Source: Streptomyces hiroshimensis (GTDB taxonomy: Bacteria > Actinomycetota > Actinomycetes > Streptomycetales > Streptomycetaceae). Taken from it: a stretch of 64,000 bases of DNA. A program made the translations under genes and the position numbers. Where the stretch lies: the NCBI RefSeq assembly GCF_014650335.1, contig NZ_BMUT01000002.1, positions 234,725-298,724 of the forward strand, written 5' to 3'. Below, piece after piece: positions 31,317-41,200 of this stretch (position 1 is the stretch's first letter; every line of letters begins with the position of its first letter). A model generated the notes under the pieces. That model did not search any database and had not been told where the DNA came from. It saw only the letters and a list, made by a program, of their open reading frames with translations.

Positions 31317-32708
31317 CTATCCACCGTCCGCCGGAACCGCCGCGCCACCGTCCGCCGGAACCGTCGCGCCGGCAGCTCCCACGGCCGCCAGATACGCGTC
31401 GGCCCGGTCCGCGTCCGTGAACCACTCCCGGAAGCCCGCGGGGTCCGCAAAGCCGTTGGCGTAGCGGTGTGCGACGTCGGGGTGGCGCGCAGCCGCGGCC
31501 AGGATGCGCTGCACGTGCTCCGGCGGGGGCCCCAGCAGCATGTTGGTGAAGGCCGTCACGTGGCGCGCGTGCTCCCAGTGCCCGGCGAACGTGCGCAGCA
31601 TCCACGTCCGGTCGAAGGGCTCGTCGCCGTGCCCGGTGATCGCCTTCAGGTAGTGGCCGGCGCCGCGGGCCGCGCTGTTGGAGCCCTGCCCGCTGATCGG
31701 GTCGTTGAGGACGACGGCGTCGCCCAGCCCGAGGACGTACGCGCCGGGCGCGACTTCCGCGACGGGCCGGCGCACGACCGGCGTCAGCGCACCGGTGAGC
31801 GCGGCACCGGCGTCCGTCGGCTCCATGCCGCGGCACAGCTCGTACTCCCCGGGCAGATGGCCGCGCAGCAGCTCCAGCGTGCGCTCCACGACCTCCGCCG
31901 GGCCCGGCCGGTCCGCCCAGACGTCGAGAGGGCCGCCCGGCACCGCCTCCCACAGCACGATCTCGCACGGGCCGTCGAGTGTGAGGCCGTGCATGACGAA
32001 GAACTCCCCGAGGCCTCCTACGGGAGTGACCCGCACGTGCGGCCCGCCGAAGCCGTCCGGCATACGGGTGCCGCGGACGTAGCAGACGGCCAGCGTGCGC
32101 TGCGGGCGGTCGTACGGGCTGTGCCGGGCGTCGCGCGCGAAGACCTCCGCGAGCGGGCCGTGGCCGGTGGCGACGACCGTCAGGTCGTGCGCGGCGGCGA
32201 TCCCCGGCAGGTCCGCCGGCCCGACCGTGCCGTAGGCGACGCGCCCGCCCCGCGCCTCGAACAGCTCCAGCCAGCCCGCCGTCTTCACCCGCAGGTCGAC
32301 GGACTGTGCGGGTTCGTCCAGGAGAGCGCCGAACCCTCCGGCGGGGGAGTGCTGCGGGTCCGCGACGGCGAAGCCGAGGGACGCGATGCGGGGCGCCCGC
32401 GCCTCCCACAGCTGCAGCCCGGCGGCGCGCTCCAGGGCGAGGGCGGGACCGTACATCACCTGCGTGGAGGACACCGGCCCGCGCCGCACCTCCTCGGGCG
32501 TGCGGGCGGCGTAGAGGGTGACGTCGTAGGGTTCCGGGGGATGATCCGCGGGGCCTCCCGGCGTGCCGTTGTCTCCCGGTGCGCCGTTGCCTTCCGGCGG
32601 GCCGTCCGGTCCCGGCGTGCCGTTGCCGCCCGGCGTGCCGTCCGGCCGCAGCCCCAGGGCCAGCTGCAGCCCCGCCTGGCCCGCTCCGATCACCGCGATC
32701 CTGCGCAT
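31317..32708 (-). CDS. StyA-like FAD-dependent monooxygenase with collagen-like insert
   Basis: 463 residues from ATG 32708. N-terminal FAD motif [16 protein letters not shown]; later blocks [20 protein letters not shown] (second FAD contact, as in styrene/indole monooxygenases) and [20 protein letters not shown] match the StyA family. Such enzymes use FADH2 supplied by a separate reductase to epoxidise or hydroxylate aromatic substrates; no reductase gene is adjacent. Between helix 1 and strand 2 there is an extra Gly-rich stretch, about residues 22-51, absent from ordinary Rossmann folds. The C-terminus has a duplicated VPADGG. Substrate unknown. Confidence 0.85.
   Translation of the reverse strand: MRRIAVIGAGQAGLQLALGLRPDGTPGGNGTPGPDGPPEGNGAPGDNGTPGGPADHPPEPYDVTLYAARTPEEVRRGPVSSTQVMYGPALALERAAGLQLWEARAPRIASLGFAVADPQHSPAGGFGALLDEPAQSVDLRVKTAGWLELFEARGGRVAYGTVGPADLPGIAAAHDLTVVATGHGPLAEVFARDARHSPYDRPQRTLAVCYVRGTRMPDGFGGPHVRVTPVGGLGEFFVMHGLTLDGPCEIVLWEAVPGGPLDVWADRPGPAEVVERTLELLRGHLPGEYELCRGMEPTDAGAALTGALTPVVRRPVAEVAPGAYVLGLGDAVVLNDPISGQGSNSAARGAGHYLKAITGHGDEPFDRTWMLRTFAGHWEHARHVTAFTNMLLGPPPEHVQRILAAAARHPDVAHRYANGFADPAGFREWFTDADRADAYLAAVGAAGATVPADGGAAVPADGG
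32556..32645. repeat. 18-bp coding minisatellite, five units
   Basis: Units 32556-32573, 32574-32591, 32592-32609, 32610-32627 and 32628-32645 follow TCCCGGCGTGCCGTTGTC with substitutions. On the leftward gene they encode five six-residue units of the form Gly-Thr-Pro-Gly-X-Asn/Asp, a Gly-X-Y repeat. Confidence 0.92.
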
Positions 32709-32790
32709 CGCCGCCTCCGCGGGCCCGGAGGTCGCCTGCCGTGTGGTCCCGGTACCGGGCCCCTCCCCGTTGTAGCGGCGCGCGGTGCGC

Positions 32791-32835
32791 GCTGTACAGA
32801 AGGCAGCTGTAAAGGGGATGACTGTACAAATGGCG
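32791..32835. promoter_or_regulatory. Three CTGTA repeats at 15-bp spacing
   Basis: GCTGTACAGAAGGCA, GCTGTAAAGGGGATG and ACTGTACAAATGGCG follow one another exactly. They lie 83-127 bp upstream of the StyA-like start; the first carries the palindrome CTGTACAG. Iterons of this kind are typical of regulator binding, as in SARP-type sites. The rest of the 645-bp gap (to 33353) shows only a GC hairpin near 33278-33302. Confidence 0.45.
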
Positions 32836-33353
32836 GACGCATGCCGCGCCACCGTCCGGTGAGCGCACGGTGGCCGGAGGATGGCCGCCCCGCAACCGCC
32901 CGTCGCCGCCCGCGGTATGACGTGCGGGCGCCATCATCGTCCGGGCCGCGCCGCTCCCGTACGGCACTGGCCTGATGGCGACGGTACGGCGGCGGTCCCG
33001 GGAACGGCTTCGGCGCAGGTCACGCGGGTGAATCGGAGGATGATACGACCGGTGGCCTGCGCAACGGCCCAGGACGGCCGTGCGACGACCGCCGATTATG
33101 AGCCACACGTGAGCCCGCCTCGTACGCGCGCACGGGCCGTCAGCCGCCTTCTGAGCCTGCCCCGACCGGCCGGCCGGGCGGTCGAGAGCGCCATGAAGCA
33201 GGAGGGACGGCGCATTCCGGTATGGCAGGAAACCGTCGCTTCCCGCGCGCTCCCGTGGGCAGTCTTCTGGCCGGTCAGGCTCCGCCCCCGAGGGCGGGGC
33301 TCCCGCCCGGCAGGGTCGGTCGCAGGACCGAAACCGATCCAGGGAGGCACACG

Positions 33354-34322
33354 ATGACGACGCAACCCCAGCTGCCCCGTGCGGTGGCGCCCCAGGAGCC
33401 GTGCCCCCAGCTCCAGCGCGCCGGGATGCTCGACCAGGTCGAGAAACGGCTGCGCGGCCTCCTCAACGACGAGCACCGGCGCTGGCGCACCGCCGACGCG
33501 CGGGGCGCCGGCATCGTCGAGTCCCTCGCCGAGCTCGTCGCCGTGGGGGCCGACCGGGTCCGCCCGGTCATCCTCCTCACCGGCTATCTGGCGGCGGGCG
33601 GCGCCCCGGAAGCACCCGAGGCCGTCGAGGCCGCCGCCGCCCTCGAACTCCTCGACACCTGCACCCTCATCCGCAGCGACGTGCGCGACAACGCCGCACT
33701 GCGCCGCGGCATCCCCACGCTGCACGTCAGCCGCGCCGCCGAGCACGAGCGCAACGGCTGGGCCGGCGAGGCCCGGCGCTTCGGCGAGTCCACCGCCACC
33801 CTGGCCGGCGACCTCGCCCTCTCCCTCGGCGACCGGCTCGCCGCACGCCTGCCCGCCGCCGCGTGGCAGCTCTGGGACGAGATGCGCACCGAGCGCGTGA
33901 TCGGCACGTACGCGCACGAGGCGATGGCCGCCGAATACCTCGACGACCCGTGGCCCGGGCGGTGCATATCGGGCTGCGACCGGGGCTGCACGGCGGGCTG
34001 GTACGCCCTGCGGCACCCGCTCCGGCTGGGCGCGGCGCTCGCCGGCCGGACCGACCTCGACACCGCCTACGACGCCTACGCCCGCTCGCTGCACGCCGCG
34101 TGGCGGCTGCGCGGCTTCCTCGACGGCGGCCCCGAGTACGACTGGGACGCGGAGCTGCTGCGGGAGATCCTCCTGGAGCGCGAGGAGCGCGGCATCGCCG
34201 AGCGCCTCATCCGCGAGCTGGTGGACCGGGCCTCGCGCACCGCCGCCTCCTCGCGGCTGGCCGCCGGGTGGTGCGAGGAGCTGACGGCCTTCGCGGTGCG
34301 GATGGCGGCGGAGCGCGGATAG
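33354..34322 (+). CDS. Polyprenyl-synthetase-like protein with degenerate Asp motifs
   Basis: 322 residues from ATG 33354 (GGGAGG upstream). It aligns by eye with isoprenyl diphosphate synthases: [45 protein letters not shown], and [15 protein letters not shown] near residue 230. The first Asp-rich motif is changed from HDDxxD to RSDVRD, and the second region reads [11 protein letters not shown] instead of the usual DDxxD. Magnesium-diphosphate chemistry is therefore doubtful. It may be a regulatory or terpene-synthase-like relative or a decaying gene. Several Cys ([11 protein letters not shown]) lie before the second motif. Confidence 0.75.
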   Translation: MTTQPQLPRAVAPQEPCPQLQRAGMLDQVEKRLRGLLNDEHRRWRTADARGAGIVESLAELVAVGADRVRPVILLTGYLAAGGAPEAPEAVEAAAALELLDTCTLIRSDVRDNAALRRGIPTLHVSRAAEHERNGWAGEARRFGESTATLAGDLALSLGDRLAARLPAAAWQLWDEMRTERVIGTYAHEAMAAEYLDDPWPGRCISGCDRGCTAGWYALRHPLRLGAALAGRTDLDTAYDAYARSLHAAWRLRGFLDGGPEYDWDAELLREILLEREERGIAERLIRELVDRASRTAASSRLAAGWCEELTAFAVRMAAERG

Positions 34323-34370
34323 GCGGAGGGGGGATAGGCGGAGGGGGATAGGCGGCGCGGGGAGAGGCGG
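34317..34370. repeat. Short tandem repeat over the stop codon
   Basis: GGATAGGCGG recurs at 34317, 34332 and 34346, with GGAGAGGCGG at 34361 (period 14-15 bp). The first copy contains the TAG stop of the prenyl-synthetase-like gene. The remaining gap to 34678 shows no gene. Confidence 0.75.
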
Positions 34371-34678
34371 CGCGGTCCCGGCGAGGACGCATTGCGCCGT
34401 ACGGGGCATTCTTCGGACCCCGGCCCGGAGAGCTTTTCCGCTAATCCGCCGGGGGTGGCGCCGCGGAAGTCCCGATAATCGCCGTGGATTTCCGCATGGC
34501 GCATGCACGGACAGGGGCGTGGAAAGGGCGGGCCGCCGGGGGAGAAAGGCGGTCACCCATCCGCACCACGTACGAAACCTTTGCGAGCACCGGGCGTTGA
34601 AAACCACACCCCGGCCGTCACCGGTCGGGCGCCCCCCAGTACGACCGAGCAAGACCAAGCAGCAAAGGTGTCTCCCCC

Positions 34679-34918
34679 ATGTCACGAATCGTCAAAACGG
34701 CTGCCCTGACCGCCACCGTCGGTGCGGCGCTCGCCGGTCTGACCGGCCACGCGCTCGCCGACGCGGGCGCCAAGGGTGTGGCCGCCGGTTCCCCCGGCGT
34801 CATCTCGGGCAACGTCATCCAGATCCCGATCCACATCCCGATCAACCTCTGCGGCAACACGATCGACATCGTCGGCCTGCTGAACCCCGCGTCCGGCAAC
34901 GTCTGCATCAACACCTGA
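34679..34918 (+). CDS. Short chaplin (hydrophobic spore-coat protein)
   Basis: 79 residues. Signal peptide of about 27 residues (MSRIVKTAALTATVGAALAG, cleavage near HALA-DAG), then one chaplin domain: GSPGVISGNVIQIPIHIPIN, CGNTIDIVGLLNPASGN and a final C. The two Cys can form the disulfide of ChpF/G/H-type chaplins. No sorting signal, so it is a secreted short chaplin that assembles amyloid fibrils on aerial hyphae and spores. It stands alone, as chaplin genes often do. Confidence 0.93.
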   Translation: MSRIVKTAALTATVGAALAGLTGHALADAGAKGVAAGSPGVISGNVIQIPIHIPINLCGNTIDIVGLLNPASGNVCINT

Positions 34919-35089
34919 CGCGAGGAGACGAACGGCGGTCCCCGGGGTGCCCCCGCCCCGGCCCGCCGCCCCGGTGTGGCGCCCCCGATTCCGTCGCGGG
35001 CGCCACGCTGCTTTCGCAGCTGCTTCTGCAACACGGGTCACGGGCTCCGACATGGATGTCGGATTTCCGCGAGATCGGGGCCGGGGTGT

Positions 35090-35105
35090 CCGCCAATACT
35101 GGCGG
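35090..35105. promoter_or_regulatory. Palindrome just before the ada-alkA start
   Basis: CCGCCA-ATAC-TGGCGG, one base before the ATG at 35107. Perfect 6-bp arms. It may be an operator (Ada self-control) or hide the start in a hairpin. There is no Shine-Dalgarno next to the ATG. Confidence 0.45.
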
Positions 35106-35106
35106 C

Positions 35107-36582
35107 ATGCACAACGACGTGGACCGGTGCGTCCGGGCCGTACAGTCCAAGGACGCCCGCTTCGACGGGTGGTTCTTCACCGCGGTGACGACCACGCGCA
35201 TCTACTGCAGGCCGAGCTGCCCCGTGGTGCCGCCCAAGCCGCGGAACATGACCTTCTACCCGAGCGCGGCCGCCGCGCAGCAGGCCGGCTTCCGGGCCTG
35301 CAAGCGCTGCCGGCCCGACGCGAGCCCGGGCTCGCCGCGGTGGAACGAGCGGGCCGGCCTGGCCGCCCGGGCCATGCGCCTGATCGCCGACGGCGTCGTG
35401 GACCGCGAGGGCGTGCCCGGGCTCGGGGCGCGGCTGGGGTACAGCACCCGCCAGATCGAGCGGCAGCTCGTCGCCGAGCTGGGCGCGGGCCCGCTCGCCC
35501 TGGCCCGCGCCCAGCGGGCGCAGACGGCACGGCTGCTGATCGAGACGACGCCGCTGCCGATGGGGGAGGTGGCCTTCGCCGCCGGGTTCGCGAGCATCCG
35601 CGCCTTCAACGACACCGTGCGGGAGGTCTTCGGGCTCTCCCCGAGCGAGCTGCGGGCCCGGGCCGCCGGCCGCGGCCGCCCCGCCCCCGCGACGACCGGC
35701 ACGGTCGCGCTGCGCCTGCCCTACCGCGCGCCGCTCTTCCCGGACAACCTCTTCGGGCACCTGGCGGCGACCGCCGTGCCGGGCACCGAGGAGTGGCGGG
35801 AGGGCGCGTACCGCTGCACGATGCGGCTGCCGAACGGGCACGGCATCGCCACCCTGCGCCCGGCGGACGGGCACATCGGCTGCCGGCTGGCCCTGACCGA
35901 CCTGCGTGACCTGGCCGCCGCGGTCAGCCGCTGCCGCCGCCTGCTCGACCTCGACGCCGACCCCGAGGCCGTCGACGGCCTCCTCGCCGAGGACCCGCTG
36001 CTGGCCCCGCTCGTGGTGCGCGCCCCGGGCCGCAGGGTGCCGCACACCGTGGACCCTGCGGAGTTCGCCCTGCGCGCGGTGCTCGGCCAGCAGGTGTCCA
36101 CGGCAGCGGCCCGTACCCTCGCCGCCCGCCTGGTGACCGCCCACGGCACGCCGGTCGAGGACCCGGAAGGGGGCTTGACCCATCTGTTCCCGGCGCCCGG
36201 GGACCTGGCCGCGCTCGACCCGGAGACCCTCGCCATGCCGCGCACGCGCCGCCGGACGTTCACCGCCCTCACCGGCGCACTCGCCTCCGCGGAGCTCGAC
36301 CTCGGCCCGGGGAGCGACTGGCAGGGCGCTCGCGAGCGGCTGGCCGCACTGCCCGGCATCGGCCCCTGGACCGTCGAGACGATCGCGATGCGCGCCCTCG
36401 GCGACCCGGACGCCTTCGTCGCCACCGACCTCGGCGTCCGTCTGGCCGCCGCCGCGCTGGGCCTGCCCACCACCCCGGCGGCCCTCACCCGCAGGTCCCG
36501 GGCCTGGCAGCCGTGGCGCTCGTACGCCGTCCAGCACCTGTGGGCGACCGGCGACCACGCCATCAACCGCCTCCCGGCCTGA
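35107..36582 (+). CDS. Ada-AlkA fusion: methyl-phosphotriester sensor and 3-methyladenine glycosylase
   Basis: 491 residues from ATG 35107. Residues 8-75 are the Ada zinc domain (FDGWFFTAVTTTRIYCRPSC, later FRACKRCRP; four Cys). An AraC-type HTH follows at about 85-180 (LGARLGYSTRQIERQLVAEL, GFASIRAFNDTVREVFGLSP). From about 195 comes AlkA: an N-terminal AlkA domain, HhH-GPD block LAALPGIGPWTVETIAMRAL and catalytic Asp in AFVATDLGVR. It senses alkylated DNA phosphates, activates transcription and excises 3-methyladenine-type lesions. The open frame extends upstream across the chaplin gene but without homology. Confidence 0.93.
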   Translation: MHNDVDRCVRAVQSKDARFDGWFFTAVTTTRIYCRPSCPVVPPKPRNMTFYPSAAAAQQAGFRACKRCRPDASPGSPRWNERAGLAARAMRLIADGVVDREGVPGLGARLGYSTRQIERQLVAELGAGPLALARAQRAQTARLLIETTPLPMGEVAFAAGFASIRAFNDTVREVFGLSPSELRARAAGRGRPAPATTGTVALRLPYRAPLFPDNLFGHLAATAVPGTEEWREGAYRCTMRLPNGHGIATLRPADGHIGCRLALTDLRDLAAAVSRCRRLLDLDADPEAVDGLLAEDPLLAPLVVRAPGRRVPHTVDPAEFALRAVLGQQVSTAAARTLAARLVTAHGTPVEDPEGGLTHLFPAPGDLAALDPETLAMPRTRRRTFTALTGALASAELDLGPGSDWQGARERLAALPGIGPWTVETIAMRALGDPDAFVATDLGVRLAAAALGLPTTPAALTRRSRAWQPWRSYAVQHLWATGDHAINRLPA

Positions 36583-36606
36583 CGGCCCCGCTCGATGGGA
36601 AACACC

Positions 36607-37098
36607 ATGTTCGACCGCACCCACACCGTGACGGACAGCCCGTACGGCCCCCTGACCCTGGTGGCCACCGGCGGCAGGCTCTCGGGCCTCTACATGGAGG
36701 GCCAGCGCCACCGGCCGCCCCAGGAGACCTTCGGAGAGCCCGACCCGGCCCCGTTCGCCCGCGTACGGGAGCAGCTGGAGGAGTACTTCGCCGGGGAGCG
36801 CACCGGGTTCGACCTCCCCCTCGCCCTGAACGGGACCGACTTCCAGCGCACCGTCTGGAACGCCCTCCTGGAGATCCCGTACGGCGAAACCGTCTCCTAC
36901 GGCCGGCTCGCCGCCCGTATCGGCCGCCCGTCCGCGGCGCGGGCCGTTGGCCTGGCCAACGGCAAGAACCCGATCGGCATCATCGTCCCCTGCCACCGCG
37001 TCGTGGGCGCGACGGGCGCCCTGACCGGTTACGGCGGCGGCCTCCCGCGCAAGCGGCGTCTGCTCACTTTCGAACAAGCAGGCATCATGACGTCGTGA
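36607..37098 (+). CDS. ogt: Methylated-DNA--protein-cysteine methyltransferase
   Basis: 163 residues from ATG 36607 (GGGAA six bases upstream; ATG 36595 has no ribosome site). The suicide Cys is in IVPCHRVVG; helix-turn-helix block IPYGETVSYGRLAARIGRPS and Asn hinge VGLANGKNPIG are standard. Directly repairs O6-alkylguanine. It follows the Ada-AlkA gene by 24 bp and overlaps the next gene by 4 bp, giving a compact adaptive-response operon. Confidence 0.95.
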   Translation: MFDRTHTVTDSPYGPLTLVATGGRLSGLYMEGQRHRPPQETFGEPDPAPFARVREQLEEYFAGERTGFDLPLALNGTDFQRTVWNALLEIPYGETVSYGRLAARIGRPSAARAVGLANGKNPIGIIVPCHRVVGATGALTGYGGGLPRKRRLLTFEQAGIMTS

Positions 37099-38216
37099 GC
37101 GTGAGCATAAACATCGCAGGGCTGCCTCAGGAACGTATCGTCTTCGAGACCTCGCCGCTGGGCGAGCTGTGCCTCGCCCTGCACGCGCTGGCCGAGCCCG
37201 GTCACCACCCGGGGCTGGCCGGCTGGGTCACCGCGACGGCCGCCGCGCTCCGGCCGGATCTCGCCGACCGGCTGCAGGAGGCCGACTTCCTGTGGCGCAC
37301 CACGTTCTCCGACCTCTTCATGCCCTTCGCCGGGCTGCGCGGCGGCCGCGCCGTCAGCCCGGGGGCGACCCTGGCCGAGGAGCTGGACCTGCTGGACCTG
37401 CTGGACGACGAGCAATTCGTCACCACGGCCCTGGAGTTCTCCTGCCTCGCCCTCTACAACCAGGGCGGTACGTCGCCCCTCACCGACCCGCAGGCGCGCA
37501 CCCGGGCGCTGGAGCAGGCCGCCGCCCGCGGGCCCCGGCAGGTGGAGTTCGCCGAGCGCCTGCTGAAGGACCCCGCCTCCGTACGGGCCTGGGTGCGGCG
37601 GCTGTTCGAGGACTGCGACGACGCCTTCTTCGCGGACATCTGGCAGCGGGTCGAGCCCCGCCTGGCCGCCGACACCCGGCACAAGACGGAACTGCTGCGC
37701 CGCAAGGGGCTGCGCGAGGCCCTGGCCGACGTCTCCCCGGCCATCGTCCTGGAGGACGGCGGCAACCGCATCAGGGTCGACAAGCTCGCCGACGGCAGGA
37801 CCACGGCGGTCGATCCCGTCGTGGGGCAGGGCGTGACGTTCGTGCCCTCGCACTTCGGCTGGCCGCACCTGATGGTCCTGCACCGGCCCGGGTGGCGCCC
37901 GGTCGTCCACTATCCCGTCGGCTCGCCCGAACTGCCCGCCCCCACCTCGGTCGACCTGCTCAAACTGCGCCTGGAAGCGCTGGCCCACCCCGTGCGGATG
38001 CAGGTGTGCCGCAGCACGGCCCGCACCGCGCACACGACGGGGGAGCTGGCCGGCGTCCTGGGCATCAGCGCGCCGGAGGTCTCCCGGCACCTGTCGGTGC
38101 TGAAGAAGGCCGGCCTGATCACCGCCCGCCGCCGCGGCCGCTACGTCCTCTACCAGCTGGACGTCAGGTCGGTGGCGCGCCTCAGCAGCGACTTCCTGGA
38201 AGGGATCCTGCGCTGA
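37095..38216 (+). CDS. ArsR-type HTH regulator with large N-terminal domain (DUF5937-like)
   Basis: 373 residues from GTG 37095 (or GTG 37101). Residues 1-285 form an alpha-helical domain seen in actinobacterial ArsR relatives (FETSPLGELCLALHALAEPG near the start). Residues 290-370 are a winged HTH: LKLRLEALAHPVRMQVCRST, TTGELAGVLGISAPEVSRHL and RRRGRYVLYQLDV. Ligand unknown. Overlap with ogt (GTGA) implies co-expression with the repair genes, but a role in alkylation response is only inferred. Confidence 0.82.
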   Translation: MSVSINIAGLPQERIVFETSPLGELCLALHALAEPGHHPGLAGWVTATAAALRPDLADRLQEADFLWRTTFSDLFMPFAGLRGGRAVSPGATLAEELDLLDLLDDEQFVTTALEFSCLALYNQGGTSPLTDPQARTRALEQAAARGPRQVEFAERLLKDPASVRAWVRRLFEDCDDAFFADIWQRVEPRLAADTRHKTELLRRKGLREALADVSPAIVLEDGGNRIRVDKLADGRTTAVDPVVGQGVTFVPSHFGWPHLMVLHRPGWRPVVHYPVGSPELPAPTSVDLLKLRLEALAHPVRMQVCRSTARTAHTTGELAGVLGISAPEVSRHLSVLKKAGLITARRRGRYVLYQLDVRSVARLSSDFLEGILR

Positions 38217-38236
38217 GGCGCGGCCCGCGAGGGGAC

Positions 38237-38272
38237 GCCCGGGCCGGGGAAACCGATCCTCCCGGCCCGGGC
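38237..38272. terminator. Bidirectional terminator
   Basis: GCCCGGGCCGGG (38237-38248) and CCCGGCCCGGGC (38261-38272) form a perfect 12-bp stem with a 12-nt loop, between the convergent regulator and giant LamG genes. Confidence 0.75.
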
Positions 38273-38282
38273 ACCCGCGGCA

Positions 38283-41200
38283 TCAGCCCTCGACGCCGTA
38301 GTACTGCGCGAGGAAGCCGATCACCTCCTCCGCGTGCGGGGTCAGCTCCGGCAGGTGCGTCGCGAGGGCGCCGCGCACGGCCCCGGCGAGCTCGGCCCGC
38401 CCGGTGGCCGCGCCCCTGACGTACGGGTCGAGGCGCCGGACGAGCTCGTAGTTGCTCTCCAGGTCGAGCTGACGCATCGTCCGCTCCAGCGGGGCGGCGC
38501 CGTCGGCCGGGACGGGCGGCAGGAGCCTGCTGACGAAGGTGACGCGGTGCATCACCCGCCAGCACGGCGGCTTGCGGTCCGACTGGCGGGCCTGGCGCAG
38601 CGCGGCCGCGTTCGGGTCCGTGCCGTTCTCCAGCCAGGACGGGTCGACGACCTTGTGGAAGAAGGTGTCGAAGTGCTCGGTGTCCTCGCCCAGGTAGAAG
38701 CTGAGGAACCGGTACGCATCCACCTTGCCCGGCGCGTTGACGGGCTTGCCGTCGGCGTCGAAGACCGGCTTGCGGTTCGTGTCGTACTGCTGGACGTTGC
38801 CCGACGGCGAGCAGGTGACGTTCAGCCCGAAGGAGCGCGTCGCCTCCTTGCCCCGTGCCCGGGTGACGGACATGCCGCCGCCGACCGACGCGTCCAGCTG
38901 CGCGTTGATCCCGATGCCCATCACGTCGAACGACGTGCCCACGGAGGCGCCCACGGAGCCGGACAGCGAGTACGAGCCGGAGGTCGTCTCGCTGACGGCG
39001 TCGGTCGTCTCCGTCGTCTCGGCGAAGAAGCCGCCGTCCGCCGTCCAGACGTAGGTGTTGACCAGGTCGCGGCGCGAGAAGCCCTCGCCGGTGGAGCTGC
39101 CCGCGGTCTCCCGCCCCTTGCCGGGCGCGGTGTCGCCGCCGATCGCGCCGCCCAGCACCCGGCCGGCCCGCTCGGCGGTCGGGTCCGGGGCGTGGGTCTC
39201 GGTCGACACCGACTCGTAGTAGCCGCGCAGCCGCTGCTGCTCGCGCTGGATGCGCCGCTTGATCGCGTACGCCTCGCGCGGCTTGTAGTAGCTGTACTCG
39301 CCGTGGTCGCGGGCGTCCGCGTAGTCGGGGTCGGCGACCCTGCCGCGCTCGTCGTAGCCGATCGTTCCGTCCAGCGTGCCCTGCTTGGTGTAGCGGGGGT
39401 TGAGGGGGAACGGGACGACGTTCCAGTCCTTGGGGATGTCCGGGTTGGGCTGGATGCGGTAGGCGACGAGGGTGCCGCTGTGCGCGAGCCGCAGCGCGAA
39501 GACGTCCGCGGTCTGGGACTGGACGAGGGCGAAGCCGGTGTTGACGGGGACGTAGCGGCGGCCCAGGGAGGGGTTGAGGGGCTTCAGCGGATCCTCCCAG
39601 CTGCCGGAGAGCTCGACCTTCATCGCCCGGGCGGTGTTCTCGCCCTGCGAGACGGCCGTCTCGTCGGCCCAGCTGTTGGAGAACTCCAGGCTGCCGCGCA
39701 CGCCCACCGACACCTTGGCCTTCGCCATGGACTTGGCCACGCCGAAGCCCAGCGGTGCGGCGATCATCCACATGTCGACGTCGACCTCGTTGGAGAGGGC
39801 GAAGTTGAACGCCGCGTCGACGCTGCGCTCCTTGGCCGACGACAGCGAGTGGACGACCTGCTCGGCCTGGGTGAACTCCACCGCGGCGACGCCGTCGTAG
39901 GTCGCGCGGTCGGGGTCGATCGTGTTGGGCGTCAGGTTCTCCGAGGGCACCGGCGGGGCGCCCTCCACGTAGCCGACCAGCTGCGGGTCGAACTGCACCT
40001 GGCTGACCCACTCGCTGACCAGGTCCCCGACCTTGTAGCCGGTGACCAGGTGCCAGCGGCCGTCGCGCAGATAGCCGTACGCCCGCTTGAGCACGCCGAA
40101 GGCCTCGCCCTTGACGGTGTACTGCATGTCCGCGTACTCGGCGACGGCCGGCGCGCCCGAGACCGTCTCGTGGAACGGCGTGCGCATCGCGGCGAGCGCG
40201 GAGCGGACCTGTGCGGTGTCGCTGGAGACGGGGGCGGTGGACAGGACGGCGGCCGGGCGGGCGGGGGCGGCGCGCAGCGTCAGGTGGTTGCCGCGCAGCC
40301 CCTCGTCGCGTACGAGGTCCGCCGTCTCGTCTGTTGAGGCACGGTCGAAGGACCAGTAGGCGATCAGGTCCTCCTTCTCGCCCCGGAGGCGGGTGAAGAG
40401 GTTGTCCAGAACCTGCTCCTGGGTGCGGGCGGTGCGCCAGATCCGCACCTCCTCCAGGACGCCGTGGAAGGGCTGGCCGGGCTTGCCGTCCTTGAGCCGG
40501 GCGCCGAGGGAGAGCGCCGCGTCCCCGTAGTCCGCGAAGTCCGCGTTCGGGACGCCCGCGTCCGGGAAGCCCGCGGCCGGGAGGCCGGCGGGCTCCAGCG
40601 GGTCGCAGGCCACCGAGACGCCGTTGCGGTAGAGGCGGAAGACGCTGCCGCGCGGGTCGGGGTTGGCCGTCCAGCGGGCCCCGCGCAGCCGGGCGGCGTG
40701 CGAACCGGTGGTGTCGGCGGCGGTGTTGCCCGCGTTCTCCTCGAACCGCCAGTGTGCCGTCAGCCCCCGGTCGCGCGCGGAGACGGGCGTGCCGAGCTGG
40801 GCCGCGTCGCGGGCCACGCCCCACAGCCGCGCCTCGGAGACGACGCCGGTGAAGGAGTGCGTCTCCAGGCCGTCCCGGGCCCGGCCGAGGTCGAGCGTGC
40901 CGGTGTTGCCCTTGGGGCCGGGCCCCTCGTAGCGGGCGGTGCCGGCCTCGCGGCCGTCGACGAAGAAGCGGACCTCCTGCCACTCCTGGAGGTCCACGGA
41001 CTCCACGAGCTCCACGGTCTGCCTGACGGGCTTGCCGTCGGCGCCCGCCGCGGTGATCTCCTTGGAGCCCTTGCGTTCCTGCATCGACCGGCCGCCCTTG
41101 CGGACGACGGCGATCCGGTGGAACGTTCCCGCGGTGAGGGCCTCGGTGGAGGCGAACCGCACGAGCTTGCCGTCCGGCTCCTCGAAGCCGAACTCCAGCC

